DNA of 64,000 nucleotides from Holophagae bacterium (GCA_012516935.1 JAAYVZ010000167.1:1-64000), one strand, 5' to 3'; positions 10,777-20,442 are shown, numbered from the stretch's first letter. Program-made: numbers and translations. The notes: generated from the sequence alone by a model not told the origin.

Positions 10777-11565
10777 ATGAGAAGCTGTGTGCTGCTGGCC
10801 TGCGTACCTGATACCGCCTCGGTGATCAAGCTGGGTGCGGCGGGCAATCGTATCGACGAAGCCGGCATCAAGTGGGTCATCTCGCCGTATGACGAGTTCG
10901 CCCTGGAAGAGGCGGTGCGGATCAAAGAGGCGGGGTCCGGGCACGTCACCGTGATCAGCTACGGCCCCGACCGGGTGCAGGCGACGTTGCGCGACGGTCT
11001 CGCCCGCGGTGCCGACGCGGCCGTGCAGGTCACGGGCGGCGAGACGACCTTCGGCAACGCGCTCGCCATCGCCCGGGTGCTGGCGGCGGCCATCCGGAAG
11101 CTGGGCGGGTTCGACCTCGTGTGGGCCGGCGTCAAGGGCGTGGGCAGCGACAACTCGCTGGTCGGCGCGATGGTTGCAGAGCTGTGCGATCTGCCGCACG
11201 TGTCGGGGGTGCTCAAGGCCGAGTTCGGCGGCGGCAAGGTCGTGGCCCACCGTGAGGTCGACGGTGGGATGGAGGTCATTGAAGCACCGCTGCCGTGCGT
11301 GCTGACGGCCCAGAAGGGCCTGAACGAGCCGCGATACCCGTCGCTCAAGGGCATCATGGCGTCCAAGAAAGCGGCGATTCAGACCATGTCGGTCGCTGAT
11401 CTCGGTCTCGACGAGGCCGCCCTCGCTGGTGCCGGCTGCCGGTGGCGCTCGCTCGCGCTGCCTCCCGCAAAAGGCGGCGGCATGATCCTCAACGGCGAGA
11501 CCGACCCGGCCGCCGCGGCTCGTGAGCTCGCGCGGCTGCTGCGCGAGCAGGCCAAGGTCATCTAG
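10777..11565 (+). CDS. etfB: Electron transfer flavoprotein, beta subunit
   Basis: EtfB pairs with EtfA to accept electrons from acyl-CoA and related dehydrogenases. The 262-residue protein has the ETF-beta signature region: PYDEFALEEAVRIKE, GADAAVQV, the AMP-site segment KGVGSDNSLVGAMVAELCDLP, and EAPLPCVLTAQKGLNEPRYPSLKGIMASKK. ATG 10777 follows AAGGAGGT at 10762-10769, which decides against the longer frame from 10657. It is followed after 9 nt by etfA. No acyl-CoA dehydrogenase or ETF-quinone oxidoreductase is adjacent, so the redox partner is unknown. Confidence 0.94.
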   Translation: MRSCVLLACVPDTASVIKLGAAGNRIDEAGIKWVISPYDEFALEEAVRIKEAGSGHVTVISYGPDRVQATLRDGLARGADAAVQVTGGETTFGNALAIARVLAAAIRKLGGFDLVWAGVKGVGSDNSLVGAMVAELCDLPHVSGVLKAEFGGGKVVAHREVDGGMEVIEAPLPCVLTAQKGLNEPRYPSLKGIMASKKAAIQTMSVADLGLDEAALAGAGCRWRSLALPPAKGGGMILNGETDPAAAARELARLLREQAKVI

Positions 11566-11574
11566 GAGGAGCGC

Positions 11575-12552
11575 ATGGCAGGCATTCTCTGTGTGATCGA
11601 GCAGCGGGACGGGACCATCCGGCGCGCCTCACTGCAGGCCCTCTCCCAGGCGGCCCGCCTCACGGCGCCGACTGGTGCAGCGGTCACGGCGGTGCTGGTG
11701 GGGCACGGTGTCAGCGGGCTAGCGCCGAGTCTCGGTGGCTACGGCGCCAGTCGGGTCCTGGTGGCCGACGAGCTGCGGTTCGCCCGCTACACACCGGAAG
11801 CGTACGCGGCGGCGATCCAGGCAGCGGCGGCGTTGGTTGTGCCGCAGGCGGTGTTCATGTCGGCGACGACGGTCGGCCGCGACCTTGCGGGTCGCCTGGC
11901 CGCGAGGCTCGGCGTCGACTGCCTGGCCGACGTGGTCAAGGTGTGGCTGGAGGAGGACGCCGTGGTGGCGGTGCGCCCCGTGTACTCGGGCAAGGCCCTC
12001 GCCACGGTCGACGGAGGCTCATCGTCGCCGGTGGTCGTGACGCTCCGCCCCAACGTCTTCGCGGTCGAGCCGATCGCCGCCGCGGGTACGGTGGAGCCAC
12101 TTTCCGTACCCGAGGTGGCGGTGCGGGCCGTGGTCCGCGAGGTGGTGGCGAAAGAGAGCGGCGAGCTCGACGTGGCGGAAGCGGACATCGTGGTCTCCGG
12201 CGGGCGGGGCATGAAGGCGCCCGAGAACCTGGCGCTGGTGCGCGACCTCGCTCACGCCATGGGGGCCGCGGTGGGCGCCTCGCGGGCCATCGTCGACGCG
12301 GGGTGGATCGACCACGCCTACCAGGTCGGACAAACCGGCAAGGTCGTCTCCCCGACGCTCTACCTGGCGTGCGGCATCTCCGGCGCCATTCAACATCTGG
12401 CCGGCATGTCCTCGTCGAAGATCATCGTCGCCATCAACAAGGACCCCGAGGCGCCGATCTTCAAGGCGGCGGACTACGGTATCGTTGGCGACGCCCTCCA
12501 GGTGCTGCCGGCGCTCACCGCCGAGGTGAAGCGCTTGAAGGCCGAAGGCTGA
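11575..12552 (+). CDS. etfA: Electron transfer flavoprotein, alpha subunit
   Basis: EtfA binds FAD and relays electrons towards the quinone pool. The 325-residue protein has the C-terminal FAD-binding domain: VVSGGRGMKAPEN, AVGASRAIVDAGWI, QVGQTGKVVSPTLYLACGISGAIQHLAGM and INKDPEAPIFKAADYGIVGD, all highly typical. The start ATG at 11575 has TAGGAGGAG immediately upstream, shared with the etfB stop. Gene order beta-alpha is standard. Its 3' end overlaps by 38 bp a degraded PLP-enzyme fragment on the opposite strand. Confidence 0.95.
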   Translation: MAGILCVIEQRDGTIRRASLQALSQAARLTAPTGAAVTAVLVGHGVSGLAPSLGGYGASRVLVADELRFARYTPEAYAAAIQAAAALVVPQAVFMSATTVGRDLAGRLAARLGVDCLADVVKVWLEEDAVVAVRPVYSGKALATVDGGSSSPVVVTLRPNVFAVEPIAAAGTVEPLSVPEVAVRAVVREVVAKESGELDVAEADIVVSGGRGMKAPENLALVRDLAHAMGAAVGASRAIVDAGWIDHAYQVGQTGKVVSPTLYLACGISGAIQHLAGMSSSKIIVAINKDPEAPIFKAADYGIVGDALQVLPALTAEVKRLKAEG

Positions 12553-12877
12553 GCCCAACCTGGGTGGACGGTCGCGCCGCCGCCGCGGCGGGCTCGTCGA
12601 CAACTCCGGTCGAGCGGGCGAGCCGTCCGATGGCGTCGAGGATCGCCTCGTCGGAGACGAGCACACCGGCGCCCCCACTGTCCCGCTCCTCCCTGAGCGC
12701 CAGTAGCGTGTTGCGCGCCGCCCCCACCCCGAGCGAGTCGGCAGCGATGGCGAGCGCCACGGACTTCTTGCCCTCGAAGGTGAACGGGTTTCGGGCGGTG
12801 TTGCGGTGGTGCCAGCCGAAGCGCACCGAGGCGGCGAGCGACAGCTCGAACGCCTGGTCGTAGCTGTCCACCGGCAC
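12515..12877 (-). pseudogene. Threonine-synthase-like PLP enzyme, collapsed remnant
   Basis: The 120-codon frame starts at GTG 12877, right after the YgeW-like stop and with no ribosome site. It contains two blocks typical of fold-type II PLP enzymes close to threonine synthase: SYDQAFELSLAASVRFGWHHRN...NPFTFEGKKSVALAI, and LGVGAARNTLLALRE...GGAGVLVSDEAILDAIGRLARSTGVVDEPAAAAA. In intact relatives these are separated by about 60-80 residues holding the phosphate-binding glycine loop. The N-terminal lysine domain and the last ~50 residues are also missing. The tail after EPAAAAA is unrelated and runs into etfA antisense. I read this as a multiply deleted pseudogene. The family call is from memory of motifs. 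Confidence 0.6.
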
Positions 12878-12882
12878 GACAC

Positions 12883-13860
12883 CTACATCGTCAGCGCCAT
12901 GAGCGCCTTTTGCACGTGGAGCCGGTTCTCGGCCTGGTCGTAGACCACCGACTGCGGCCCGTCGATGACTTCGTCGGTGACCTCACGCCCCCGGTCGGCG
13001 GGAAGCGGGTGCATGTAGATGCAGCGCTTCTTCCCGAGCGCCATGTGCTTTTGTTCGCAGCGCCAGGTCGGGTACTTCTCGATCAGCGCCAGCCCTTCCT
13101 GCTTGTCGGTGGTGTGCATGAGCGGGCCCCACGACTTGGGGATGACGATGTCGGCGTCACGGAACGCCGCGTCGAAGTCGTGGGCGATCTCGAAGCGGAC
13201 GCCGGCCTGGGCAGCGTTCTGCCGCGCCTGCTCCTCGATCTCCGGCATGAGGCGGAACTCCGGCGGGTAGGCGAGCGTCACGTCGAGGCCGAAGCGCGGC
13301 ATCATCAGGATGAGGCTCTGCGGCACCGAGAGCGGCCGGATGTAGTTGGGGGCCGAGGTCCACGCCACGCCGATCTTCAGGCCTCGTGTGTCGGTGCCGA
13401 ACTTCTCGCGGATCGTCATGTAGTCGGCCAGGATCTGGCACGGGTGGTAGACGTCGCACTGCATGTTGAGCACCGGCACCGATGCCCAACGCGCGACCTC
13501 GCGCAGGTACGGGTTGCCCTCGCGGAACGCACAGTGGCGGATGGCGATGGCGTCGCCGTACCGCGACAGCACCGAGGCCGTGTCCTTGGCGTTCTCTCCG
13601 TGGCTGATCTGCATCTTGTCGGGGGAGAGGAAGATCCCGTGGCCGCCGAGCTGCGTGATCCCGGTCTCGAAGGAGTTGCGGGTGCGGGTCGAGGAGTCGA
13701 AGAAGATCATGTACAGCGTCTTGTCCTCGAGCAGCCGCATCGGCTTTCCGGTCGCCTTGGCGAGTTTGAGCTCGCGCGCCAGCGCGAAGACGGTCTCGAG
13801 CTCGTCGGTGGTCCACTCTTGAGTGGTGATGAAGTGCTTGCCCTTCAGCTTGGTTTGCAT
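12883..13860 (-). CDS. YgeW-like / ornithine carbamoyltransferase-family transcarbamylase
   Basis: The 325-residue protein transfers a carbamoyl group to an amine. Carbamoyl-phosphate motifs are SSTRTRNSFETG near residue 55 and the HPCQ of YHPCQILADYM. The amino-acid side differs from classic ArgF: LSVPQSLILMMPRFGLDVTLAYPPEF and MHPLPADRGREVTDEVIDG, which recalls the knotted YgeW family. ATG 13860 follows GAGGAG. It lies 11 nt downstream of a YgeY-like M20 hydrolase, the pairing known from ygeW-ygeX-ygeY purine/selenium-linked operons, which favours YgeW over arginine biosynthesis. No arg genes are near. The substrate is not established. Confidence 0.78.
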   Translation of the reverse strand: MQTKLKGKHFITTQEWTTDELETVFALARELKLAKATGKPMRLLEDKTLYMIFFDSSTRTRNSFETGITQLGGHGIFLSPDKMQISHGENAKDTASVLSRYGDAIAIRHCAFREGNPYLREVARWASVPVLNMQCDVYHPCQILADYMTIREKFGTDTRGLKIGVAWTSAPNYIRPLSVPQSLILMMPRFGLDVTLAYPPEFRLMPEIEEQARQNAAQAGVRFEIAHDFDAAFRDADIVIPKSWGPLMHTTDKQEGLALIEKYPTWRCEQKHMALGKKRCIYMHPLPADRGREVTDEVIDGPQSVVYDQAENRLHVQKALMALTM

Positions 13861-13871
13861 TGCCGTTCTCC

Positions 13872-15116
13872 TCATCGGTGAGACGAAGTCCGCCGTTGCT
13901 GGTCGTGAGCTTGGGTGCGAGCTTGGAGGACCCGCTCCGGGATCAGCGAGTACGCGGCCGCAGCGGTGACGAGATCGTCGACCGCCACCCACTCGCCGGT
14001 CGAGTGGGCGAGCTCTTCGCGGCCGGGGGCGAAGCCCACGGTCGGGATGCCGAGCCGCCCCATCGACGCCGTACCGTTGGTTGAAAACACCCAGCGCCCG
14101 ATCGCCGGACGGCGACCCAGCACCTCGGTCGCGGCGGCCACCGTCCCCTGTACCAGGTAGTGCTCCTCGGCCAACACCCAGGTCGGAAACACCTGCTCCT
14201 GCTCGATCCCCAGGCCGGTCCACGCCCGGCCTTCCCACCCCAGCACCCGCACCTCGGCGTCGCCCAGGCTCGGCAGGGCACGAAGCTCGGCCAGCGCCAG
14301 CTCGGGTGTTTCACCGGTGGTGAGCCGACGGTCGAGGACGATGCGGGCACGGTCGGGCACGGCGTTGAAAGACGGTGAGGTGCAGTCGATCCACGACGCG
14401 GTGATGGTGCCCTTGCCGAGGAAGTCGTCGCTCGCGAGGCGGTCGTTGAGGGCCTCGATCTCGGCGATGATCGGCGCCATCTTGTACACCGCGTTCACCC
14501 CCCGCTCGCAGTGGGCGCCGTGGGCCGACACGCCGCGGGTGATGATCTCGATCGACATGCGGCCACGATGGCCGCGATACACGTCGAGGTTGGTCGGCTC
14601 GCCCAGCACCACGACGTCGGGCCGCACCCCTTCGCGGCCGATGAGGTGCATGAGCGGAAGCCCATCACAGTCCTCCTCGAGCACCGAGGCGACGAGCACC
14701 ACGCGCAGACCCGGGGGCCAGCCGCGTTCGGCCAAGAGCTTGACACCATACGCGGCGCAGACGATGCCCGGCAGCTCGTCCACGGCTCCCCTCCCCCAGA
14801 TCTTGCCGTCCTCGAGCTTGCCGACGAATGGGTCGAACGGCCACGAGGCTGGGTCGCCCACCCCCACACAGTCGACGTGACCATCCAGCATGACGGTGAA
14901 CGGTCCCTGGCCAAGAATCGCCACGACCGAGCCCAGACCATCGAAAAAGACACGATCGAATCCGAGCCGCTCGTACTCGGCCTTGACACGCTCACAGCGC
15001 GCCTGTTCCTGGCCCGAAGGAGCCGGAATGGCAATCAGCTCCCGTAGGAAACGCACCATGTCCGCCTGGTACCGCTGGGCGGCCGCAACCGCCTCTGCGC
15101 CCATGCCTTTACTCAT
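13872..15116 (-). CDS. YgeY-like M20 family metallohydrolase
   Basis: The 414-residue M20 peptidase/deacylase has the two-metal motifs in order: VMLDGHVDCVGVGD, GRGAVDELPGIV and the catalytic pair in VLEEDCDGLPLMH. A dimerisation domain (GHRGRMSIEIITRGVSAHGAHCERGVNAV) follows. The family cleaves amide bonds of N-acyl or carbamoyl amino acids. YgeY members travel with YgeW transcarbamylases and a PLP ammonia-lyase, matching this locus. ATG 15116 has GGAAGGGG upstream, and it overlaps the stop of a 73-codon frame by 4 bp. The YgeY label rests on context plus overall resemblance. Confidence 0.8.
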   Translation of the reverse strand: MSKGMGAEAVAAAQRYQADMVRFLRELIAIPAPSGQEQARCERVKAEYERLGFDRVFFDGLGSVVAILGQGPFTVMLDGHVDCVGVGDPASWPFDPFVGKLEDGKIWGRGAVDELPGIVCAAYGVKLLAERGWPPGLRVVLVASVLEEDCDGLPLMHLIGREGVRPDVVVLGEPTNLDVYRGHRGRMSIEIITRGVSAHGAHCERGVNAVYKMAPIIAEIEALNDRLASDDFLGKGTITASWIDCTSPSFNAVPDRARIVLDRRLTTGETPELALAELRALPSLGDAEVRVLGWEGRAWTGLGIEQEQVFPTWVLAEEHYLVQGTVAAATEVLGRRPAIGRWVFSTNGTASMGRLGIPTVGFAPGREELAHSTGEWVAVDDLVTAAAAYSLIPERVLQARTQAHDQQRRTSSHR

Positions 15117-15334
15117 GCCTGTACCCCTTCCCGGACCCCCGTCTCCCGGTCGAACGCCTCGATCTGCCGGTCCCTCGCGGGGAGTTGGGTCTTAAGGTCG
15201 ACGCCCGTAAGGACCGATCCGTTCGCCTCCGGTACCCGCGAAGGGTCGCGTGGCTGGCTCAGCGTCGGGATGACGACTCCCCGCTCGCGGCAGCGCAAAA
15301 TCGCGTGCTGTCGCTGGATCTCGTGCGTGGACAC
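15113..15334 (-). pseudogene. 73-codon frame, probably the two ends of a deleted PLP-enzyme gene
   Basis: GTG 15334 (STHEIQRQHAILRCRERGVVIPTLSQ...RDPSRVP) is preceded by AAAGGA and ends in an ATGA overlap with the ygeY-like gene. The first ~35 residues resemble, from memory, the N-terminus of a PLP-dependent synthase family that often sits with such hydrolases. The last ~35 (LPARDRQIEAFDRETGVREGVQA) look like a native C-terminus. The core is missing, so I read it as an internally deleted gene. A genuine small protein is possible because ribosome site and coupling are intact. Confidence 0.4.
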
Positions 15335-15585
15335 CTGGATGCGTCCTTTCCCCGGACAGCGGACGGGCTGGCTCCGGACAGCTTCGCCCCCGCCGCGTCG
15401 GCGAAGGCGACTCGCCCTTTAGGGGAGCCGGCTTCGCAACGCGTATCGTACCACCCAGGGCCGGTCCCGACCCGCCGGCGAGGAAAGGAATGGCCAGAGG
15501 CAAGGCGCGGTAGGTCGCCCGGGAGGTGACACCGAAACTGTTTCGCGGTCTTCGCTGCCAGCCGCGGCTCATGGGTCACGAGGTC

Positions 15586-15600
15586 TATACTCCCCGCGTG
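15586..15600 (+). promoter_or_regulatory. -10 box TATACT with GTG start 6 nt downstream
   Basis: TATACT at 15586-15591 is followed by CCCCGC and then GTG 15598, where DEAD-box helicase homology begins. Transcription from this box would start at or next to the start codon, giving a leaderless mRNA. No good -35 is visible. The rest of 15335-15585, between divergent genes, shows only a TACGAT-like -10 for the minus-strand operon. Confidence 0.5.
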
Positions 15601-17004
15601 GACACTCCATCGACCCTCTTCTCCCAGCACACCTTCGACGAGTTCGACCTACCGGGTCCGGTACGGGCCGGCCTTTGCGACGCGGGGTTCTCGCGCTGCA
15701 CGCTCGTGCAGGCCGACGTGCTGCCGCTCACCCTCGCCGGGCGCGACGTGGCGGCCCAGGCACAGACCGGCACCGGCAAGACTGCGGCCTACCTGATCAC
15801 GATCTTCACCCGTCTGCTCGCGGGGCCGCGACCCGACCCACCGCAGCCACGCGCGCTCATCGTTGCCCCGACGCGCGAGCTCGTGGTCCAGGTGGCCGCC
15901 GACGCCGAAAAGCTGGGCGCCCACGTCGGCTTGCGCACCGAGGCCGTGTTCGGCGGCATGGACTATCGGGCGCAACGGGAGGAGCTGCGGGCCGGCGTCG
16001 ACGTGCTGGTGGGCACCCCTGGCCGCCTCATCGACTACCTCGAGCAGGGGATCACGTCGCTCCGGCACGTGCAGGTGTTCGTCATCGACGAGGCGGACCG
16101 CATGTTCGACATGGGGTTTATCGACGACCTGCGGCGGATCACCCGGCGCCTGCCACCGCCTGGCCGGCGGCAGACGCTGTTTTTCACTGCCACGCTCTCG
16201 AATCGGGTGCTGTCGCTGGGGTACAGCGAGATGCGGGATCCGGCGGAGGTCGTGGTCAACCCCGAGGAGATCACGCCCGATCGCCTCGAGCAGCGCCTGT
16301 ACCACGTCGGCAGCCACGAGAAGTTCTCCCTGCTCCTGGGGCTGCTCGCCAGCGAGGGGTGCGCGCGCACCATGCTGTTCGTCAACACCCGTGAGGAGGC
16401 ACGGCGGCTGGTCGAGCGGCTCGAGCGCCACGGCTACGTTGCGCGGGGGCTCACCGGCTCGGTGATCCAACGCAGCCGGCTGCGGGTGCTGCAGGATTTC
16501 AAGGAGGGCAGGCTGCCGCTGCTCGTGGCCACCGATGTGGCATCCCGGGGGCTGCACATCGAGGGTGTGACTCACGTCATCAACTACGATCTGCCGTTCG
16601 ACCCCGAGGACTACGTGCACAGGGTCGGTCGTACCGCCCGCGTTGGTCACGAGGGCAAGGCGATCTCCCTTGCGTGTGAAAACTTCGTGTACTCCCTGCC
16701 GGCGATCGAGAAGCTGTTGGGGTTCGAGATCCCGGTCGCGCACGCCGACGATGCACTGTTTCTCCCAGTCAAACCGCGCCCGAGGGCGGACGAGCCCCGG
16801 CGTGAGCGACGTCGCGAACGCTCCGTCCGGCCCCGGCCCGTCGCCGCGACCGAGGCGGCGCCAGACCCCCCCGAGGCAGCGCCATCTACCACCGCCCCCC
16901 CGCCTGGCGATACCGAGGCGGGCGGCAAAGCCGCCAAGAAGCGTCGCCGACGCCGTCGGCGCCGGACCGCCGACGCCTCCAACCCACCGCTCCCGCTGAC
17001 CTGA
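15598..17004 (+). CDS. DEAD-box ATP-dependent RNA helicase
   Basis: The protein (468 residues from GTG 15598) unwinds RNA in ribosome assembly or mRNA turnover. All motifs are present: Q-motif FDEFDLPGPVRAGLCDAGF, AQTGTGKTAA, PTRELVVQ, GTPGRL, DEADRMFDMGF, FFTATL, then VNTREEARR, VATDVASRGLHIEGVTHV and HRVGRTARVGHEG. After residue ~385 comes a low-complexity tail rich in Pro, Ala and Arg ending in KKRRRRRRRR, likely RNA-binding. RhlB/RhlE-like helicases have such tails. Start choice: GTG 15598 follows a TATACT box; longer in-frame starts (15526, 15571) lack a ribosome site. Confidence 0.9.
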   Translation: MDTPSTLFSQHTFDEFDLPGPVRAGLCDAGFSRCTLVQADVLPLTLAGRDVAAQAQTGTGKTAAYLITIFTRLLAGPRPDPPQPRALIVAPTRELVVQVAADAEKLGAHVGLRTEAVFGGMDYRAQREELRAGVDVLVGTPGRLIDYLEQGITSLRHVQVFVIDEADRMFDMGFIDDLRRITRRLPPPGRRQTLFFTATLSNRVLSLGYSEMRDPAEVVVNPEEITPDRLEQRLYHVGSHEKFSLLLGLLASEGCARTMLFVNTREEARRLVERLERHGYVARGLTGSVIQRSRLRVLQDFKEGRLPLLVATDVASRGLHIEGVTHVINYDLPFDPEDYVHRVGRTARVGHEGKAISLACENFVYSLPAIEKLLGFEIPVAHADDALFLPVKPRPRADEPRRERRRERSVRPRPVAATEAAPDPPEAAPSTTAPPPGDTEAGGKAAKKRRRRRRRRTADASNPPLPLT

Positions 17005-17139
17005 CACGGCGCAGCTCACTGCCTTGTTGGCCCGAGACCGGACCACGGCACATTGGGCGGCACGGGCGAGCCCGAGAACGCAGGGTCGGGTGGTAGAATG
17101 CGCCGCTTCGGCCCAGGCCGCAAGCCACGCGGAGGGATC

Positions 17140-18606
17140 GTGGAGGCAGGTGAGCTGCTGCGAGCCAATCGGCGCGCCAAGCTGGAGGCCCTTCGGCAGC
17201 GGGGGGTCGACCCCTTTCCAGCCCGGTTCCGGGTCGACGGGAGGGTGAGCGAGCTGGTCGCGCGCCACGCCGAGCTGGATGGTCCGTCACTGGAGGCGAC
17301 CCCGGTCTGGGTCCGGGTCGGCGGGCGGGTCACCGCGGTGCGGGGCCACGGCAAGGCCGCTTTCATTGACCTCTCGGACGGCGACGGGAGGCTCCAGGTC
17401 CATCTCCGGCGTGACACCCTCGGAGAGGAGGCGTTCGCGCTGCTCGGAACCCTCGACCTCGGTGACTTCTGGGGGGTCGAGGGTACGCTCTTCCGCACCC
17501 GGACCCACGAGCTCACGGTGAGGGCCGAGCGCGTCACGGTGCTGGCCAAAGCGCTGGCACCCTGGCCGGAGAAGTGGCACGGGCTGCAGGACCGCGAGCA
17601 AAGAGCCCGCCAGCGCTATCTGGATCTCGCGACGAACCCCGAGTCCCGCCGTGTCTTCGCGGCGCGCGCGGCGACCGTGCGCGAGATACGCAGCTTCCTC
17701 GAAGAACGAGGGTTCATCGAGGTCGAGACGCCGATGATGCAGCCGATCCCCGGCGGTGCGACGGCTCGTCCCTTCATCACCCACCACAACACGCTCGACC
17801 TCGACCTCTACCTTCGCATCGCCCCTGAGCTCTACCTCAAGCGACTCGTGGTCGGAGGGTTCGAACGGGTGTTCGAGATCAACCGCAACTTCCGCAACGA
17901 AGGGATCTCCACCCAGCACAACCCCGAGTTCACGATGTTGGAGTTCTACTGGGCGTACGCCGACTTCTCCGACCTCATGGATCTCACCCAGGAGATGCTC
18001 TGCCAGGTCGCGGCCCGGGTTGTGGGCACCGAGGTGCTCCCGTGGGGAGAGCAGCGCATCAGCCTCGAACGTCCGTGGAAGCGGTTGGGCATGCGTGAGG
18101 CCGTGCTGACGTTCTCGGACCTCGGACCGCAAGACCTCGCCGATCGGCCGGCTCTCGAGAACGCAGCGCGCCGTTTTGGCATCGGCGATGTCGAGCGGCT
18201 GTCGTCGGGCAAGCTCCTGGCCGAGCTGTTCGAGGCTACCGCAGAGAATAGGTTGGTTGATCCCACCTTCATCACCGACTTTCCGGCCGACATCTCGCCT
18301 CTCGCCAAGCGTAAGCCGGAAGACCCCTCGCTCACCGAGCGCTTCGAGCTCTACGTCGGTGGCATGGAGCTCGCGAACGCCTTCTCCGAGCTCAACGACC
18401 CGGACGACCAGCGGCGCCGTTTCGAGGAGCAAGTGCGGGTCACCGGTGGCGTCGTCGACGAGGACTACGTCCTGGCACTGGAGCACGGCATGCCGCCCAC
18501 GGCCGGGGAGGGCATCGGTATCGACCGGCTGGTGATGCTTCTGACGGGCTCGCGCTCGATTCGGGACGTCATCCTCTTCCCGCTCCTGCGCCCGAAAGAC
18601 GGGTGA
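17140..18606 (+). CDS. lysS: Lysyl-tRNA synthetase, class II
   Basis: LysS charges tRNA-Lys. The 488-residue protein has the N-terminal OB fold ([29 protein letters not shown]), motif 1, motif 2 [23 protein letters not shown] and motif 3 [26 protein letters not shown], all class IIb LysRS features. GTG 17140 has GGAGGG just upstream. A TAGAAT box at 17094-17099 is a probable -10. The upstream ATG that overlaps this box (17098) would not be translated. The stop overlaps the GTG start of the Lol permease, so lysS heads an envelope-biogenesis operon. Confidence 0.94.
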   Translation: MEAGELLRANRRAKLEALRQRGVDPFPARFRVDGRVSELVARHAELDGPSLEATPVWVRVGGRVTAVRGHGKAAFIDLSDGDGRLQVHLRRDTLGEEAFALLGTLDLGDFWGVEGTLFRTRTHELTVRAERVTVLAKALAPWPEKWHGLQDREQRARQRYLDLATNPESRRVFAARAATVREIRSFLEERGFIEVETPMMQPIPGGATARPFITHHNTLDLDLYLRIAPELYLKRLVVGGFERVFEINRNFRNEGISTQHNPEFTMLEFYWAYADFSDLMDLTQEMLCQVAARVVGTEVLPWGEQRISLERPWKRLGMREAVLTFSDLGPQDLADRPALENAARRFGIGDVERLSSGKLLAELFEATAENRLVDPTFITDFPADISPLAKRKPEDPSLTERFELYVGGMELANAFSELNDPDDQRRRFEEQVRVTGGVVDEDYVLALEHGMPPTAGEGIGIDRLVMLLTGSRSIRDVILFPLLRPKDG

Positions 18607-19748
18607 GAGTGCGCGTCCTCCTTCTGTTGGTGGGGCGCTATCTCGGAGGGTTGCGCCGGCGGACCCACGTTGCTGCCGTGAGCAGCATCAGCTTCGGCGC
18701 CATGGCCCTCGGTGCCGCCGCGCTCGTTCTCACGCTCGCGCTGCTCGAGGGCTTCCAGCACACGATCCGTGTTCAGCTCAGCGAACGCGGTGTGCACGCC
18801 ATGCTTAGGCCGCGCCACGGCAGCACCCTGCCGACGGGTGACTGGTTGGCTCGGCTCCGTGCCCGTCACCCCGAGCTCGAGTTTCGTGCTCTGGCCGGCG
18901 GCTCGGTGTGGTGCACGGTGCCCGGCGAGGCCACTCCTGCGGAGCTGGAGGTCGTCGACTCCCTGACGCGAGTCGAGGTCAACCGCGTCCTGGCGGCACG
19001 TCTGGGGGTCGGTGCCGGGACCTGGATGGCGGTGGCCAGCCCCCACCTCGTGCTCACGCCGCTGGGTCCGCTGCCGCTGCGGAGTCGGGTCGAGATCGGT
19101 GCGGTGACGGCTCTGCGTCCAGGCGAGGACCGGGCGATCATCAGGGTCGGACCGCAGCTCGGGACGGCCTTGCTCGGCCAGGTCGGGCCGCGCGTGGTGG
19201 AGGTGCGTTCGTCCGATCCGATGCTGGCGTGGGATGTGGCATCGCGTGTGCATGCAGACGTGCCCGATGGTGTCGAGGTGGTGTCGTTTCGGGACCTCAA
19301 CCGCCCTCTTCTCGCGGCGCTTCAGTTGGAGCGCGTGATGATCGGCTTCGGCGTCGCCCTCATCATGGCGGTTGCCGCTCTCAACCTCCTGTGTAACCTG
19401 ACGCTGTTGGCGGCGGAAAAGCGTCTCGATGGAGCCCTTCTGCAGGCCATGGGGTTAGAGTCGGGCAGCCTGCGTCGGCTTTTCGTTCTGATCGGCCTCG
19501 TGGTTGGCGCGGCCGGCGGTGTGGTGGGAACGGCCGTCGGTGCCGTTGCCGCCTGGGTGCTCGACGCGACCCACGCCCTGCCGCTGCCGGCGGGGATATT
19601 CATCGTCTCCCACGTGCCGTTCCGCGTAACACCCGGGGCCGCGGTGGTGGTCTTGGGTGTCTCTCTCGTGGCGGCGGTCGCGGCCTCGCTTCCCCCCGCC
19701 CTGGCAGCGGCGCGGGGCGATGTCGTGGAGGGCCTCCGCTATGAATGA
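18603..19748 (+). CDS. LolC/LolE-type lipoprotein-releasing ABC permease
   Basis: Together with LolD this permease detaches lipoproteins from the inner membrane for transfer to the outer membrane. The 381-residue protein has one transmembrane helix at about 24-48, a large periplasmic MacB-like domain, and three C-terminal helices at about 245-270, 290-325 and 345-370. This is the LolC/E/MacB layout. The GTG start overlaps the lysS stop (GTGA). Only one permease gene is present where E. coli has LolC plus LolE, so it may work as a homodimer (LolF-like), which is inference. Confidence 0.87.
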   Translation: MRVRVLLLLVGRYLGGLRRRTHVAAVSSISFGAMALGAAALVLTLALLEGFQHTIRVQLSERGVHAMLRPRHGSTLPTGDWLARLRARHPELEFRALAGGSVWCTVPGEATPAELEVVDSLTRVEVNRVLAARLGVGAGTWMAVASPHLVLTPLGPLPLRSRVEIGAVTALRPGEDRAIIRVGPQLGTALLGQVGPRVVEVRSSDPMLAWDVASRVHADVPDGVEVVSFRDLNRPLLAALQLERVMIGFGVALIMAVAALNLLCNLTLLAAEKRLDGALLQAMGLESGSLRRLFVLIGLVVGAAGGVVGTAVGAVAAWVLDATHALPLPAGIFIVSHVPFRVTPGAAVVVLGVSLVAAVAASLPPALAAARGDVVEGLRYE

Positions 19749-20442
19749 GCCGGTGGCTGTACCGGCAGTCCTGGCGGTGCGCGTCTGTGGGGTCCGCAAA
19801 GGCTACGGCAACGACGAGCGCCGGGTCGAGGTCCTGCGTGGAGTCGACTTGGCGTTGAAGCAGGGTGAGATGCTGGCCTTGGTCGGCCCCTCGGGCGTCG
19901 GCAAGAGCACCTTCCTCCACCTGCTGGGCCTGCTCGACCAGCCGGAGGCGGGAAAGATCGAGCTGTTTGGCCAGGATGCCGGAGCCATGTCGCCCGTCGA
20001 GCGGGCGAGCTGGCGTAACCGGAGGATTGGCTTCGTTTTCCAGTTCCACGGCTTGCTCGCCGAGTTCACGCTGACGGAAAACGTGGCGATGCCGCTGCTG
20101 ATCGGTGGGGCTAGCCGGCGTGAAGCGATGGCGCGAGCCCGGGACCTGCTCGCGGTGGTCGGGCTCGAGCACCGTCGAGAGCACTTTCCGGACCAGCTCT
20201 CGGGCGGCGAGCAACAGCGCGGCGCCATCGCCCGCGCGCTGATCGCGGATCCCTGGCTGCTGCTGGCCGACGAGCCGACCGGGAACCTCGATTCGGCGAC
20301 CGCCGAGGCGGTCTTCGAGCTGCTGTGTAACCTTCATTTGGAACGGGGTTTGAGCAGTGTTATCGTGACCCACAACGGGCGGTTGGCAGCGCGCTGCCAC
20401 CGCACCTTGCGACTCTCCGGAGAGGGGTTGGAGGTGGCATGA
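19741..20442 (+). CDS. lolD: Lipoprotein-releasing ABC transporter ATPase LolD
   Basis: The 233-residue ABC ATPase has Walker [11 protein letters not shown]-loop [23 protein letters not shown], signature [15 protein letters not shown], Walker [13 protein letters not shown] and the H-loop VTHN. The FQFHxLLxEFTxxENV segment is characteristic of LolD. ATG 19741 overlaps the permease gene by 8 bp, and its stop overlaps the bamA ATG (ATGA). The longer frame from 19657 is antisense-free but lies inside the permease gene and is unlikely to be used. Confidence 0.93.
   Translation: MNEPVAVPAVLAVRVCGVRKGYGNDERRVEVLRGVDLALKQGEMLALVGPSGVGKSTFLHLLGLLDQPEAGKIELFGQDAGAMSPVERASWRNRRIGFVFQFHGLLAEFTLTENVAMPLLIGGASRREAMARARDLLAVVGLEHRREHFPDQLSGGEQQRGAIARALIADPWLLLADEPTGNLDSATAEAVFELLCNLHLERGLSSVIVTHNGRLAARCHRTLRLSGEGLEVA

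Noticed and set aside
12883-13860. Plain arginine-biosynthesis ornithine carbamoyltransferase
   Set aside because: Operon with an M20 YgeY-like hydrolase, absence of arg genes and the SVPQ/DRGREVT segments favour the YgeW-like group, though the ligand is not proven.
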